A stretch of DNA of 64,000 nucleotides from Anaerolineaceae bacterium (GCA_020634115.1 JACKCH010000017.1:124001-188000), one strand, 5' to 3'; numbered from the stretch's first letter, positions 35,924 to 45,543 are shown. A program made the numbers and translations. Notes: generated from the sequence alone by a model not told the origin.

Positions 35924-37279
35924 ATGACGACATCCAACACGGCTGAACAACCACAGGTATTGGTGATTGGTGCGGGCATCGCCGGGCTGGCCGCCGCGTT
36001 CACGCTCCATCAGGCTGGACTCAAGGTGACCGTGCTCGAAGCAGGCAGTCGGGTCGGCGGGCGCATGACTACGGACGTAATTGACGGATTCATCATGGAT
36101 CGCGGCGCACAGTTCCTCTCAAACCTATACACCAGCCTGATACCATTAATCCGTGCCGCCGGGCTGGAGGCAGACTTGCGCCCTATCAGCCCGTGTGTGG
36201 CAACCGTCCGTAACCACCTGCCCCGCCGTATTTGTCGCCAGAACCCCCTGCAAATGGTGTCGAACGGTTTACTCAGTCCAGGTGACCTGGCACGGTTGGG
36301 GCGCTTCGGTTTTCTCTCGTCGGATGGCCGAGAGATGCGCCGCCTGCCGCTGGATAACTATGCCGGCTGGGCGGAGTATGACCATACCGACGCGGCGGTG
36401 TGGTGCGCCGCCCGGCTTGGGGAAACCGTGACCGAGTATATCCTGGAACCCGCGCTGCAAGCCTATTACTTCCAACCACCAGAAGGTACGTCCGAGGCGC
36501 TGGCACGGGTGTTGATGGGTTTCAACTTCAATCTTGCTAACGAAACCTTAACGTTGGTGCGCGGCTTGGGTTCGCTGCCCGAAGCGTTAGCGGCAGGGTT
36601 GGATGTCCGGCTGCACACCCCGGCGCAGCAAATTGAACCACTGGCCGAAGGCGTGCGGGTGGCTACCGCTTCGGGGGATTTTGTCGCGCAGTGGGTGGTT
36701 CTGGCCGCGACAACCAGTGCCGTCAGCCGCATCTATACGCCTATGGACGCGACAGAGCGCGAACTGCTGACAACCGGGTACAGTTCGACGCTGGTCATCA
36801 ACCTTGCCATTGCCCCTGACTGGCCGCTACCAGAGAAACTGCGGCAGGTCTACGGGCTGGCCGTTCCCCGTAAAGAACGTGACTTGATCGCGGCGGTTGC
36901 TATTGAATCCAATAAAGAACCGGGGCGTGCCCCCAGCGGTGAACTGCTGAATGTGATGCTGGCCGATGAGGCGGGCGCGGTGCTACTCCACGAGTCGGAT
37001 GCGGATGTAGTGGCACGTATCTTGCCGGAACTCGAACGGTATTTCCCTGGTGTAGGCCGTCACATCCGGTTTACCCACATCATCCGCTGGGCGGAGGCCG
37101 AACCGCGTTCACCGGTTGGTCGTTCACGGGCGATTGCCGCCTATCGCCGCTCGCGGGATGAACAGCGCGTGCTGCTGGCCGGGGATTATATGGGAATGCC
37201 CTTTACCGATGGCGCAGCCGAGACAGGCATTTGGGCAGCAAACCATATTCTGGGGCAGCGTAAACAGGTCACTGGTTAG
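35924..37279 (+). CDS. FAD-dependent amine oxidase / protoporphyrinogen oxidase-like enzyme
   Basis: 451 residues. FAD motif GAGIAG at 16-21, Glu39 for ribose, and GGRM at 45-48; C-terminal FAD motif LLAGDYMGMPFTDGAAETGIWAA. Family members include PpoX, carotenoid and amine oxidoreductases; nothing singles out one substrate. No signal peptide. The 3' end is convergent with the AAR-like gene, with only 7 bp between stops. Confidence 0.8.
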   Translation: MTTSNTAEQPQVLVIGAGIAGLAAAFTLHQAGLKVTVLEAGSRVGGRMTTDVIDGFIMDRGAQFLSNLYTSLIPLIRAAGLEADLRPISPCVATVRNHLPRRICRQNPLQMVSNGLLSPGDLARLGRFGFLSSDGREMRRLPLDNYAGWAEYDHTDAAVWCAARLGETVTEYILEPALQAYYFQPPEGTSEALARVLMGFNFNLANETLTLVRGLGSLPEALAAGLDVRLHTPAQQIEPLAEGVRVATASGDFVAQWVVLAATTSAVSRIYTPMDATERELLTTGYSSTLVINLAIAPDWPLPEKLRQVYGLAVPRKERDLIAAVAIESNKEPGRAPSGELLNVMLADEAGAVLLHESDADVVARILPELERYFPGVGRHIRFTHIIRWAEAEPRSPVGRSRAIAAYRRSRDEQRVLLAGDYMGMPFTDGAAETGIWAANHILGQRKQVTG

Positions 37280-37286
37280 CGCATTT

Positions 37287-38393
37287 TCACCCCGCCACCG
37301 GTGCCCACCGCTTGATGTTCCGCGCCGCCCGTTCCCGCACGCCATCAATCGTGGCGGCGCTGACTTCCTTACCGAAACTGCGGAATCCACTCAACCTGAA
37401 GCCGTGCCGTGAGGCGATTTCCCCGATTTCCAGCGCCTGTTCCACCGAAATATCCTTGCCGATAGTGTAGTCCTCGTAGCGGCCTTCCAGCGCCAGCGCC
37501 ATTGTTTCCGCCATGCACGCATACGACATCTTAGGCGGGAAGCCGAAGTCAAAACCAAAGTCCACTGGCCCCGGCACTTCCACCATGCCCCCTTCAATGA
37601 CCAGTACATCATCACGCTCCGCCGCAACCTGGGCGGATACATCCCTGGGGCGTGCCACATCACATACCACTGCGCCGGGTTTGAGGTGCTGCGGTTCGAT
37701 CACGGCATCCAGGGCACTCGTCACCGTCAGGATCAGGTCAGCTTCGTAGATCGCGCTCACGGCGGTGCTGGTGCGCACTGTTGCCCCGCGACCTTCACAT
37801 AACTCGCGTACCGCTTCCAGCGCATCCTGCCGCCGCCCGACCAGCGTGAGTTCCGCGCTTTCTCCGGCGATCAGTTGAGCGCAGGTTTTGCCAATTGCGC
37901 CCGTCGCCCCGACCACCGCAACTTTCGCTTCGTGCATGGGGATATTCATGACTCTGGCAGCCTCACGCACCGCTTCCACTGCCATCACAATGGTATAGCT
38001 GTCACCGGTTGTCACCGGCACATCCAGCCTGTTCGCAATCGTCAGCCCGGCATCGCCCACGACAGAGGTATACGCGCCCAATCCTAAAATCCGCGCCCCC
38101 AGTTCCTCGGCCATACGCCCGGTGGCGACGATCTTGTTATAGGCGGTCTCCACCGGTACGCGCATCATGGTGGGCGGCGTGAACGGACAGGCGATCAGCC
38201 AGCCACGCAGTTCCTTGCCGGTGTCTATCGAACGAATCCCGCTGACTTCCGAAAGATATACCGGCGGGAAAAAGCGTGAGAAAAAGTTAATCTGACCTTC
38301 CGACAGGATTTTCCCCAGAACCGGGAACTTGCGGGAAACGTCTTTCTTGATGTCTATCGGGTGGATAATGAACGCAAAAGTATCTTCCATCAT
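37287..38393 (-). CDS. Long-chain acyl-ACP reductase (AAR)-like enzyme
   Basis: 368 residues from MMEDTF; GAGG lies about 9 bases upstream within the longer frame, which could begin at 38408. It matches the plan of cyanobacterial AAR, which reduces acyl-ACP to fatty aldehyde: N-terminal substrate domain, TTGDSYTIVMAVEAV, Rossmann motif VAVVGATGAIGKTCAQL (158-174), and the nucleophile Cys in MSYACMAETMALALEG (Cys293), followed by IGEIASRHGF. The Cys aligns with the acyl-thioester Cys of AAR by sequence context. The aldehyde-deformylating oxygenase that makes alkanes is not in the window. A distant shikimate-dehydrogenase-like annotation would be the alternative. Confidence 0.7.
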   Translation of the reverse strand: MMEDTFAFIIHPIDIKKDVSRKFPVLGKILSEGQINFFSRFFPPVYLSEVSGIRSIDTGKELRGWLIACPFTPPTMMRVPVETAYNKIVATGRMAEELGARILGLGAYTSVVGDAGLTIANRLDVPVTTGDSYTIVMAVEAVREAARVMNIPMHEAKVAVVGATGAIGKTCAQLIAGESAELTLVGRRQDALEAVRELCEGRGATVRTSTAVSAIYEADLILTVTSALDAVIEPQHLKPGAVVCDVARPRDVSAQVAAERDDVLVIEGGMVEVPGPVDFGFDFGFPPKMSYACMAETMALALEGRYEDYTIGKDISVEQALEIGEIASRHGFRLSGFRSFGKEVSAATIDGVRERAARNIKRWAPVAG

Positions 38394-38608
38394 CGTTACT
38401 CGCCTCATACTGCGCTGCTCAGCCTCTCTATCATGACTATACTGGAGAATTCATCACGCAAGCCTTAAAAAGTTCTGATATTAGAGTATTGTTATGTCGT
38501 GCTTCGGCTTACCAGGGCGATTCTGCCGGATGCGGGTGGGTTATCACTTTACGGGAGTATATATTCTGTGCGAAACTGCCGATAAAAGAGTTTGTTGAGG
38601 TATACCCC

Positions 38609-39613
38609 ATGGAAGATGCCATCAAATCTCGTTTTAACGATATGATTCTGCGTGAAGCCGCCCGCCGCTTTGGGGTCTTGCCATCCGACCTCGAACTGCT
38701 GGACGGATTTGAGAGTTTCATGTATGCCTTCGAGCGCGATGATACCGCCTATATCCTGCGCATCGGCCACAGCCTGCGTCGCAGCGCCGCCCTGATCCAG
38801 GGAGAGGTGGACTGGATCAACTACCTGGTGAAAGGCGGGGTAGGGGCTTCCAGGGCCATCACTTCCGGAGCGGGCAATCTGGTAGAACATGTAGCGGACG
38901 GTATGGGCGGCGATTTTCTGGCGACGGCGTTCGTCAAAGCCAACGGCAACCCACCCGGCAGCCGTGAATGGGCTGATCCCGCTTTTTTCAAAGAGTACGG
39001 GCGCACCATTGGCCGGATGCACGCCCTTACGCAGCAATACATCCTGCCTGACCCGGCCTGGAAGCGCCCGCAGTGGGATGCCCCGGTGATGGCCGCCTTT
39101 GAGAATCTGGTGATGGATTTGGAGACGGTCATCCGTGACCATTATCTTCGGCTCAAGGCACACATTGATACGCTGCCCAGGGATGACCCGCAGGCTTATG
39201 GCCTGATTCATCAGGACGCGCATACCGGCAACTGTTTTGTGGATGATGCCGGGCGGATCACCTTCTTTGATTTCGATGACTGCGTGTATAGCTGGTTTAT
39301 CAACGATATTGCCATTGTCCTGTTTTACGCCATCCCTTTCACTGGGGAGCGGGAAGCCTTCACTGCCCGGTTCATGCCCGAATTCCTGCAAGGCTACGCC
39401 GGGGAAAACCAACTTGCCCCTCACTGGTTGAAGGAAATCCCGCACTTTCTCAAACTGCGGGAAATTGACCTCTTTGCCATCATCAACAGTGAGGTTGACT
39501 TGAGTGAAGATAGTTGGGCAGCACGCTATATGGCTGGGCGACGGGAACGGTTGGAGAAGAATGTCCCGTATGTGGACTACGACTTCGAGTCGTTGGCGGA
39601 ATATCTGGCGTAA
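38609..39613 (+). CDS. Phosphotransferase (APH/choline kinase fold)
   Basis: 334 residues from the ATG at 38609, with GAGG 8 bases upstream; the open frame reaches back to 38489 but lacks a site there. The kinase loop reads HQDAHTGNCF near 201-210 (Asp203, Asn208) and the DFG-equivalent is FFDFDD near 220. Family members phosphorylate aminoglycosides, homoserine, choline, or sugars. The substrate is unknown and resistance should not be assumed. It is divergent from the AAR-like gene, with about 215 bp between starts. Confidence 0.8.
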   Translation: MEDAIKSRFNDMILREAARRFGVLPSDLELLDGFESFMYAFERDDTAYILRIGHSLRRSAALIQGEVDWINYLVKGGVGASRAITSGAGNLVEHVADGMGGDFLATAFVKANGNPPGSREWADPAFFKEYGRTIGRMHALTQQYILPDPAWKRPQWDAPVMAAFENLVMDLETVIRDHYLRLKAHIDTLPRDDPQAYGLIHQDAHTGNCFVDDAGRITFFDFDDCVYSWFINDIAIVLFYAIPFTGEREAFTARFMPEFLQGYAGENQLAPHWLKEIPHFLKLREIDLFAIINSEVDLSEDSWAARYMAGRRERLEKNVPYVDYDFESLAEYLA

Positions 39614-39736
39614 CGGGCTACCGGTCACGCTTGCCGTAGCGTTTGCCTCCCCGCCGTGTTACATTTAATGCCGTTTTAACCGCACCAGACGGGGGGGGTA
39701 AATGCTCCCCGATACTGTACGAGGAGGAATGACATC

Positions 39737-40534
39737 ATGGGATTGATGGATGGTAAAGTCGTCCTGATTTTTGGCCTGGCAAACAAGAATTCGATTGCCT
39801 GGGGGATTACCAAGAAACTCCATGAAGCCGGGGCGACCATCGGCCTGAGCTACGTGGGTGAAATCATGGAAAAACGTGTTATGCCGCTGGCGCAGGAAAT
39901 CAACTGTGATTTTGTTGAGCCGTGCGATGTGACCGACGACGCTCAGATTGACGCCCTGTTCGAGAAGGCAGCAGCGCGTTTTGGTAAAGTGGATACCCTG
40001 GTACACAGCGTCGCTTTTGCCAACCGCGAAGACCTGGGCGGGCGTTTTGTGGATATTTCCCGCGACGGCTTCAAACTGGCGCTCGACATCAGCGCCTACA
40101 GCCTGATTGCCCTGGCGAAACGTGCCGAACCGCTGATGACCGATGGCGGCAGCATCATGAGCCTGACCTACTATGCGGCGGAGAAGGTCATGCCCAAGTA
40201 CCATGTGATGGCCGTCGCCAAGGCCGCTCTGGAAACCATTACCCGCTATCTGGCGAACGACCTGGGGCCGAAGGGGATCCGCGTCAACACCATCAGCGCC
40301 GGGCCAATCAAGACCCTGGCGGCGGCGGGTGTTCCCGGCATCCGCACTATGCTCAAGTATTCCGAGCAAACCGCTCCGCTGCGGCGTCTGGTTTCGCAAG
40401 AAGATGTGGGCGACACGGCGCTCTACCTGGCTTCTGACCTGAGCCGCAACGTCACCGGCGAAACACTGCACGTGGACGCCGGGTATAACATCCTGGGGCT
40501 TACGGCCACCGAGGAAGAACTCGCCAATATGTAA
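39737..40534 (+). CDS. fabI: Enoyl-ACP reductase
   Basis: 265 residues. FabI-type features: [12 protein letters not shown] (dinucleotide loop of the FabI kind), Tyr145/146, Tyr155 and Lys162 in [22 protein letters not shown], and the substrate loop [12 protein letters not shown]. It does the last reduction of fatty-acid elongation. GAGGAGG lies shortly upstream. Its placement beside the AAR-like enzyme and phosphotransferase suggests a lipid cluster, but no fab operon is here. Confidence 0.93.
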   Translation: MGLMDGKVVLIFGLANKNSIAWGITKKLHEAGATIGLSYVGEIMEKRVMPLAQEINCDFVEPCDVTDDAQIDALFEKAAARFGKVDTLVHSVAFANREDLGGRFVDISRDGFKLALDISAYSLIALAKRAEPLMTDGGSIMSLTYYAAEKVMPKYHVMAVAKAALETITRYLANDLGPKGIRVNTISAGPIKTLAAAGVPGIRTMLKYSEQTAPLRRLVSQEDVGDTALYLASDLSRNVTGETLHVDAGYNILGLTATEEELANM

Positions 40535-40604
40535 TGGCGTTTCTGCCGGGTAATTCATTCTCCATTCGGGTTTCCGGGTAATAGGATTTGCGGAATAGGA
40601 GACG

Positions 40605-40779
40605 GTAGGGGCATGATGATGCGTTTTAAGAAATCAGCACGGCAATGTTTTTTCGTAGGTATCACCGCCGTGCGCCCCTGCCTGCCCCTCATTTCAGAGT
40701 GATTCTGTAGGGGCGACCCGGTGCGGTCGCCCGGTTTTTCTCCGTGTTTAATTGCGAAATTGCATTATCATGCCCCTAC
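40605..40779. mobile_element. MITE-like element with 18-bp terminal inverted repeats
   Basis: GTAGGGGCATGATGATGC (40605-40622) and GCATTATCATGCCCCTAC (40762-40779) are inverted copies with one mismatch, bounding 175 bp with no ORF. Inside are further G/C-rich palindromic pieces (GGGGCGACC...GGTCGCCC near 40710-40732). Similar GGGGCG/CGCCCC units occur at 63622-63648, so the motif belongs to a dispersed intergenic repeat family. It fills the 353-base gap between fabI and the next gene; nothing else is seen there. No target-site duplication could be confirmed. Confidence 0.55.
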
Positions 40780-40887
40780 AGAAGAACTGCCGTCAATGAC
40801 ATAACTGGACTGCCTTGCCTGCGGTAATTGTTGCATTCGTAAAGAGGAAAATGCCCCCTGCCGCGTAATACTTGAAGGAAATTTCTC

Positions 40888-41910
40888 ATGCTCACCGATC
40901 ATTTACCGCGTGTATCGCTGGCGTTCTTGCCGACCCCGCTGGAAGAAATGCCCCGGCTGCGGGCAGCGTTGGGCGCAGCGTGTCCGCGCCTGCTCATCAA
41001 ACGGGATGACCAGACCGGCCTGGCAACCGGCGGCAATAAAACCCGCAAACTCGAATTTGCTATTGCCGATGCGTTGCAGCAAGGCGCCGACACGGTGATT
41101 ACCGCTGGTGCGGCGCAGTCCAATCACTGCCGCCAGACCGCCGCCGCCTGCGCAAAGATGGGGCTGCGTTGTGTGCTGGTGCTTTCCGGCGTGGCTCGTC
41201 TCAGAGCGGAATACACCGGCAATCTGCTGCTGGACGACCTGTTCGGTGCGGAAATCGTCTGGACAGGTGTGGAGTCCGGCAAGACACCAACCGCCGGGGA
41301 TTTGCGCGTGCAGGTCATGGCCGAAACCGCCGGGCGTCTGCGTACCGAGGGTCATCATCCGTATGTGATTCCAGTGGGGGCGTCGAATGCGGTGGGTGCG
41401 ATGGGCTATGTCGCAGCGGTGGAAGAACTGCACCAGCAGCTACAGGAACGGGGTGAACAGGTTGACCGGATTGTGTTCGTCTCTGGTTCGGGCGGCACAC
41501 ACGCGGGCATCCTGGTCGGTGCGCGGGCGTTGGGAATGCCGGTGCAAGTCGAGGGCATGATGAATGATGCGTCACCGGGTTTCGCTGAACGCATACGCGA
41601 TATTGCCTATCAGACAGTCCTCAAATTAGGGGTAAACCTGGAAATTTCTGCCCCGGACGTGGTTTTGCATCCGGCCTGTGGCACACATGGTTACGGCGTC
41701 ATCACCGACGCCGAACGGGAGGCTGTTCGCCTGATCGCCCGTACCGAAGGGATTGTCACCGACCCGGTGTATACCGGGCGCGGCCTGGGCGGGTTGGTGG
41801 AACGGGTACGCGCGGGCATCTACCGCCCTGATGAGACTGTGCTGTTCTGGCACACCGGCGGCGTGACCGGTCTTTTCCCCCGCGCCGCAGATGTGATGGA
41901 GGGGGCATAA
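40888..41910 (+). CDS. D-cysteine desulfhydrase / ACC deaminase family PLP enzyme
   Basis: 340 residues. The PLP lysine is K51 in GGNKTRKLEFA; QSNHCRQTAAACA and SGSGGTHAGILVGA are the phosphate and substrate loops of this fold. Enzymes of the family break D-cysteine (to pyruvate, sulfide, ammonia) or ACC; I favour D-cysteine desulfhydrase by general similarity. It is four bases ahead of ansA, forming a two-gene amino-acid catabolic operon. Confidence 0.85.
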   Translation: MLTDHLPRVSLAFLPTPLEEMPRLRAALGAACPRLLIKRDDQTGLATGGNKTRKLEFAIADALQQGADTVITAGAAQSNHCRQTAAACAKMGLRCVLVLSGVARLRAEYTGNLLLDDLFGAEIVWTGVESGKTPTAGDLRVQVMAETAGRLRTEGHHPYVIPVGASNAVGAMGYVAAVEELHQQLQERGEQVDRIVFVSGSGGTHAGILVGARALGMPVQVEGMMNDASPGFAERIRDIAYQTVLKLGVNLEISAPDVVLHPACGTHGYGVITDAEREAVRLIARTEGIVTDPVYTGRGLGGLVERVRAGIYRPDETVLFWHTGGVTGLFPRAADVMEGA

Positions 41911-41914
41911 GCGT

Positions 41915-42946
41915 GTGAAGAAGCGGATATATGTCGCCTACACTGGCGGCACAATTGGTATGAAGCGCACCGAGTCCGGCTATGCGCCCGAACCTGGCTA
42001 CCTCACTGAGCAGATCGCCGCTATGCCGGAGTTTGACAATCCAGCCTTGCCCGCCTTTGATCTGCATGAATATACCCCGCTGCTCGATTCATCGAATATG
42101 ACACACCATAACTGGCGCGAGATTGCCGAGGACATCGCTGTCCATTACGATGCTTACGACGGATTCATCGTCCTGCATGGGACGGACACAATGGCTTATA
42201 CCGCGTCGGCACTTCCCTTCATGCTCAGTGGCCTGCAAAAGCCGGTGATTCTGACCGGCTCACAGATTCCCCTGTGTGAAGTCCGCAGCGATGCCCGTGA
42301 AAACCTCATCACCGCCCTGATGATTGCGGCCCGTTATGCTATCCCGGAAGTCTGCCTGCACTTCGGCAGTACCCTGCTGCGTGGCTGCCGGGCGACCAAA
42401 ATCAGCGCCGGAGGATTTGATGCTTTCGCTTCCCCCAACTATCCTCCGTTGGGAACGGTAGGCGTGGATATTGATATTGACTGGGATCACGTGCTGCCAC
42501 TTGACCGGGGAGTGCGCAACCGCCTCACCTTACAGCCATTGGATACCTCAGCGGTGAGCGTACTGCGTCTGTTCCCCGGCATTGCGGCGGATATGGTGCG
42601 CAACATGCTTCAGCCGCCACTCAAAGGGCTGATTATCGAAGCCTACGGTGTGGGCAACGGCCCGGAAAAGAGCCGGGACTTGATGGATGCCCTGGCCGAA
42701 GCTTCAGCGCGGGGCGTCGTGATTGTGGTGTGCAGCCAGTGTCTGCACGGCACAGTTGACCTGGCGGATTATGCGGCGGGGTCGGCGCTGGCGCGTGCCG
42801 GGGCGATCAGCGGTTACGACATGACCACTGAAACCGCCCTGGCAAAACTGCGATACCTGTTTAGCTTGAATCTCACGCCTGATGAGATCAGAGCCACGAT
42901 GCAGACAAACCTCGTTGGTGAACTCACCCGCCCGGATGAGGAGTGA
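41915..42946 (+). CDS. ansA: Type I L-asparaginase
   Basis: 343 residues from a GTG start at 41915, with GGAGGGGG 9 bases upstream inside the preceding gene's end. The nucleophile Thr lies in YTGGTIG (8-14) and the second Thr-Asp pair in HGTDTMAY (about 88-95). No signal peptide, so it is the cytoplasmic, assimilatory form that converts asparagine to aspartate and ammonia. Coupled with the preceding PLP enzyme. Confidence 0.92.
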   Translation: MKKRIYVAYTGGTIGMKRTESGYAPEPGYLTEQIAAMPEFDNPALPAFDLHEYTPLLDSSNMTHHNWREIAEDIAVHYDAYDGFIVLHGTDTMAYTASALPFMLSGLQKPVILTGSQIPLCEVRSDARENLITALMIAARYAIPEVCLHFGSTLLRGCRATKISAGGFDAFASPNYPPLGTVGVDIDIDWDHVLPLDRGVRNRLTLQPLDTSAVSVLRLFPGIAADMVRNMLQPPLKGLIIEAYGVGNGPEKSRDLMDALAEASARGVVIVVCSQCLHGTVDLADYAAGSALARAGAISGYDMTTETALAKLRYLFSLNLTPDEIRATMQTNLVGELTRPDEE

Positions 42947-43024
42947 CTGTCTCCCAACCCACACCGTTCACGCTTTGCAATCTGTCAGCCTTGCCCTGTG
43001 AACATGCTGAACGGGAATAGGGGG

Positions 43025-43120
43025 GAGTCATCCTCGCCCATGGACTTTGGCTCTTTTCATAGGTTCAGGGGGGCATATCCTGTATGACCTGTCTTGAGAC
43101 TAAATAGCCAGACTCCAGGA
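43025..43120 (+). repeat. Intergenic repeat unit, copy A
   Basis: Contains in order: GAGTCATCCTCGCCCATG (43025-43042), then a 31-base block starting TGGACTTTGGCTC and ending GTTCAGGGG (43041-43071), GCATATCCTG, GACCTGTCTTG (about 43086-43096) and CCAGACT...AGGAAAGG. The same pieces occur upstream of the gene at 43159-44211 (copy B), in the cyclic order expected of tandem units. Confidence 0.6.
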
Positions 43121-43158
43121 AAGGGGTGTTCATTACACCGCTTTCCCTCTCTATTCCA

Positions 43159-44211
43159 CTATGGACGAATGGCGAAATTGCGACAGTTTCCATAAGAACA
43201 CATTTTGTCCATAACTTCACCACTCAAACGGGTCTGTGTGCTATCAGAGATATTTACGGCGAAATACGAACCGCCAGCGCCTCCCGGTTCACCTGCATAG
43301 TAAATGACATGCTGGCTGTCATTTGCCCAGCCGAGGAGACTATCAGCCGCATCACCAGTCACCACTCGCATATCCGTACCATCTTTGTTGACGGCGTAGA
43401 CATCGCCGCCACCTGGTACGATCACATTTGAACCGTAAGCCGGGGTCACTCCAAAGGCGATATACTGACCATCGGGCGACCAGTAATGTGGAAATATCTC
43501 ATAGCCAGATAACCCTGCAATTTGATTGATCGCCAAATCATCCAGGCTCACATTGTAAAGACCGGGAACATTCTTATAGGAAGATATGAAAACCACATCA
43601 CTGGAAATGGGTGATAGTGCAGGACGATAGGCATTTGGCGGAGAGAGGGCAATTTGCTGAAGATTCCCCCCGTCCAGGTCAATCCTGAAAATCTCTCCAC
43701 CCGATTCAAACAGTACACCCGAACTATCCGGCAGCCAGTTAACCGAACATGTTCCGCAGTCTACTGGAAGTTGCCAGGCTTTCACATCTTCCACATCCAC
43801 TATGAAGATCGTGCCATGAGTGACCGCAATAGAGTGACCATCGGGTGACCAGGTAAGGGTTGCCTCCGGCGAGAAAGCAAGTTCGCTCAACTGGCGGAGT
43901 TCGTCTGATACCAGTGTCATAACATAAAGCTGGGCTTCATTTACTGTGAGGAAAGTATCGCTGGAAAGGAAAGCGATCTGCGTGCCATCCGGTGACCAGG
44001 CAGGGATCATATCATGTGTGTCAGGGCTGGTGATACTTACCGGATCACTGGAAAAATCGGTGATGTAAATATCCCCATCATAGTCGAAAGCGACAGTGAT
44101 CTCGAAGGGCAAAGCCGATGCCTCTTCTGTGGGGAATTGACCGGATGCAGGCAAGGCGAAATTGAGACAGAGCAGGAAACCCATCCAAGCAAAGAGCCGC
44201 CAATTGACCAT
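43159..44211 (-). CDS. Secreted TolB-like beta-propeller protein
   Basis: 350 residues with a signal peptide (WRLFAWMGFLLCLNFALPASG, cut near 24). TolB/DPP-type WD40-like repeats recur: PAWSPDGTQIAFLSS, LTWSPDGHSIAVT, NWLPDSSGVLFES, HYWSPDGQYIAFG, GWANDSQHVIYY. These make a propeller of about six blades; TolB proper has an extra N-terminal domain that is lacking here. Single-gene unit between two copies of an intergenic repeat. Binding partner unknown. Confidence 0.75.
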   Translation of the reverse strand: MVNWRLFAWMGFLLCLNFALPASGQFPTEEASALPFEITVAFDYDGDIYITDFSSDPVSITSPDTHDMIPAWSPDGTQIAFLSSDTFLTVNEAQLYVMTLVSDELRQLSELAFSPEATLTWSPDGHSIAVTHGTIFIVDVEDVKAWQLPVDCGTCSVNWLPDSSGVLFESGGEIFRIDLDGGNLQQIALSPPNAYRPALSPISSDVVFISSYKNVPGLYNVSLDDLAINQIAGLSGYEIFPHYWSPDGQYIAFGVTPAYGSNVIVPGGGDVYAVNKDGTDMRVVTGDAADSLLGWANDSQHVIYYAGEPGGAGGSYFAVNISDSTQTRLSGEVMDKMCSYGNCRNFAIRP

Positions 44212-44237
44212 GAGACTATCTCCCTAAATCCAAAGGA

Positions 44238-44250
44238 GCGTACTGTACGC
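44238..44250. promoter_or_regulatory. 13-bp palindrome upstream of the propeller gene
   Basis: GCGTAC-T-GTACGC, 27 bases upstream of the minus-strand start at 44211. Possibly an operator. Confidence 0.35.
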
Positions 44251-44264
44251 ACAGGTTACTCCCC

Positions 44265-44477
44265 TGGACTTTGGCTCTTTTCGTAGGTTCAGGGGAGGGC
44301 ATATCCTGCCACTGTCGCATATTTTCGGTTTTTCTATCCCGGTTATCCGGGAACACCGATCCCAGTATAAAAACATATCCTGTAGTGAGAATCGGTGTGA
44401 CCTGTCTTGCGTCTAATTCGCCAGACTTCTAATTGCAGGAAAGGCCAAACTCCAGGGGCGAGTCATCCTCGCCCATG
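44265..44477 (+). repeat. Intergenic repeat unit, copy B
   Basis: Contains the 31-base block (44265-44295, one mismatch to copy A), GCATATCCTG (near 44299), GACCTGTCTTG (44399-44409), CCAGACT and AGGAAAGG pieces, then GAGTCATCCTCGCCCATG (44460-44477). Copy A at 43025-43120 is a shorter, rotated version. A 90-base stretch in copy B (about 44308-44398) has no counterpart in A. Confidence 0.6.
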
Positions 44478-44505
44478 AATATTTAATCCGCCCGGATTTT
44501 CGACC

Positions 44506-45543
44506 CTACCAGCGGTGTTGTGGCGGCTTGAAGTCAATCATTTTGCCGGTGTAATAGGGGACAATCGCCTGTTCCGGCGCGGCCACCGTGTCCAGCCGGG
44601 CGCGGTCATCATCGGTGATGGTGACATCGGCTGCACCCAGATTGTCTACCAGGTGTTCCATCGTGCGCGGGCCGATAATCGGGCTGGTGATGCCCGGTTG
44701 ATTCATACACCAGGCCAGCGCCACCTGTGATGCCGTGCAGCCTTTCTCCTGTGCCATCGCTTCGACGGTATCCAGCACACCATACGCCATATCGCTGAAG
44801 TGCTGTTTGGTGCGCTGCGCGAACACACTCTGCCCATTCCCCATATCCGATGCAAAACGCGAGTCGCCGGGAATATCCTGTCCACGCTGGTACTTACCGC
44901 TCAAAAAGCCTCGCGCCAGCGGTGACCAGGGGATAATCGCCAGCCCGTAGGTCTGCGCCAGTGGCACCAGTTCGCGCTCAATGCTGCGATCCAGCAGGTG
45001 GTAGGGCGGTTGCTCACTCACAAAGCGGTTCAGCCCCAACTCTTTCGATACCCACAGCGATTCCATCACTTCCCAGGCCGGGAACGTGCTGGTGCCAATG
45101 TACCGTACTTTTCCGGCGCGAATCAGGTCATCCAGCGCCCGTAACGTCTCGTCAATCGGCGTGGTGGACTGCGGGCGGTGAATCTGGTAGAGGTCTATGT
45201 AATCGGTTTGCAGGCGGCGCAGCGAGGCTTCACACTGCTGGATGATGTGGCGGCGGTTATTCCCGGAAGACAGGATGTCGTCATCGTCCATGCGGCCATG
45301 CACTTTGGTTGCCAGCACGATTCGGTCACGTTTGCCGTTGCGCTTCAGGGCTTTGCCGACAACTTCTTCACTCTTGCCGCGTGTATACACGTTGGCGGTA
45401 TCGAGAAAGTTCACACCCGTTTCTAATGCCCGGTCAATGATGTCCAGCGATTCGGCTTCAGGCGTCTTGCCGCCGAAGTTCATGCATCCCAGACATAAGG
45501 CGCTGACCTGCACCCCGGTTCGTCCCAGACTGCGATATTCCAT
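44506..45543 (-). CDS. Aldo/keto reductase
   Basis: 345 residues from MEYRSLG (45543), with GGAGGG 9 bases upstream; the open frame continues to 45585 without a site. The catalytic tetrad is Asp48, Tyr53, Lys80 and His122 (DTANVYTRG, LATKVHG, LYQIHRPQ). This is the NADPH-dependent, YajO/Tas-like group that reduces aldehydes and ketones. Leader holds a terminator-like hairpin at 45627-45653. Confidence 0.9.
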   Translation of the reverse strand: MEYRSLGRTGVQVSALCLGCMNFGGKTPEAESLDIIDRALETGVNFLDTANVYTRGKSEEVVGKALKRNGKRDRIVLATKVHGRMDDDDILSSGNNRRHIIQQCEASLRRLQTDYIDLYQIHRPQSTTPIDETLRALDDLIRAGKVRYIGTSTFPAWEVMESLWVSKELGLNRFVSEQPPYHLLDRSIERELVPLAQTYGLAIIPWSPLARGFLSGKYQRGQDIPGDSRFASDMGNGQSVFAQRTKQHFSDMAYGVLDTVEAMAQEKGCTASQVALAWCMNQPGITSPIIGPRTMEHLVDNLGAADVTITDDDRARLDTVAAPEQAIVPYYTGKMIDFKPPQHRW

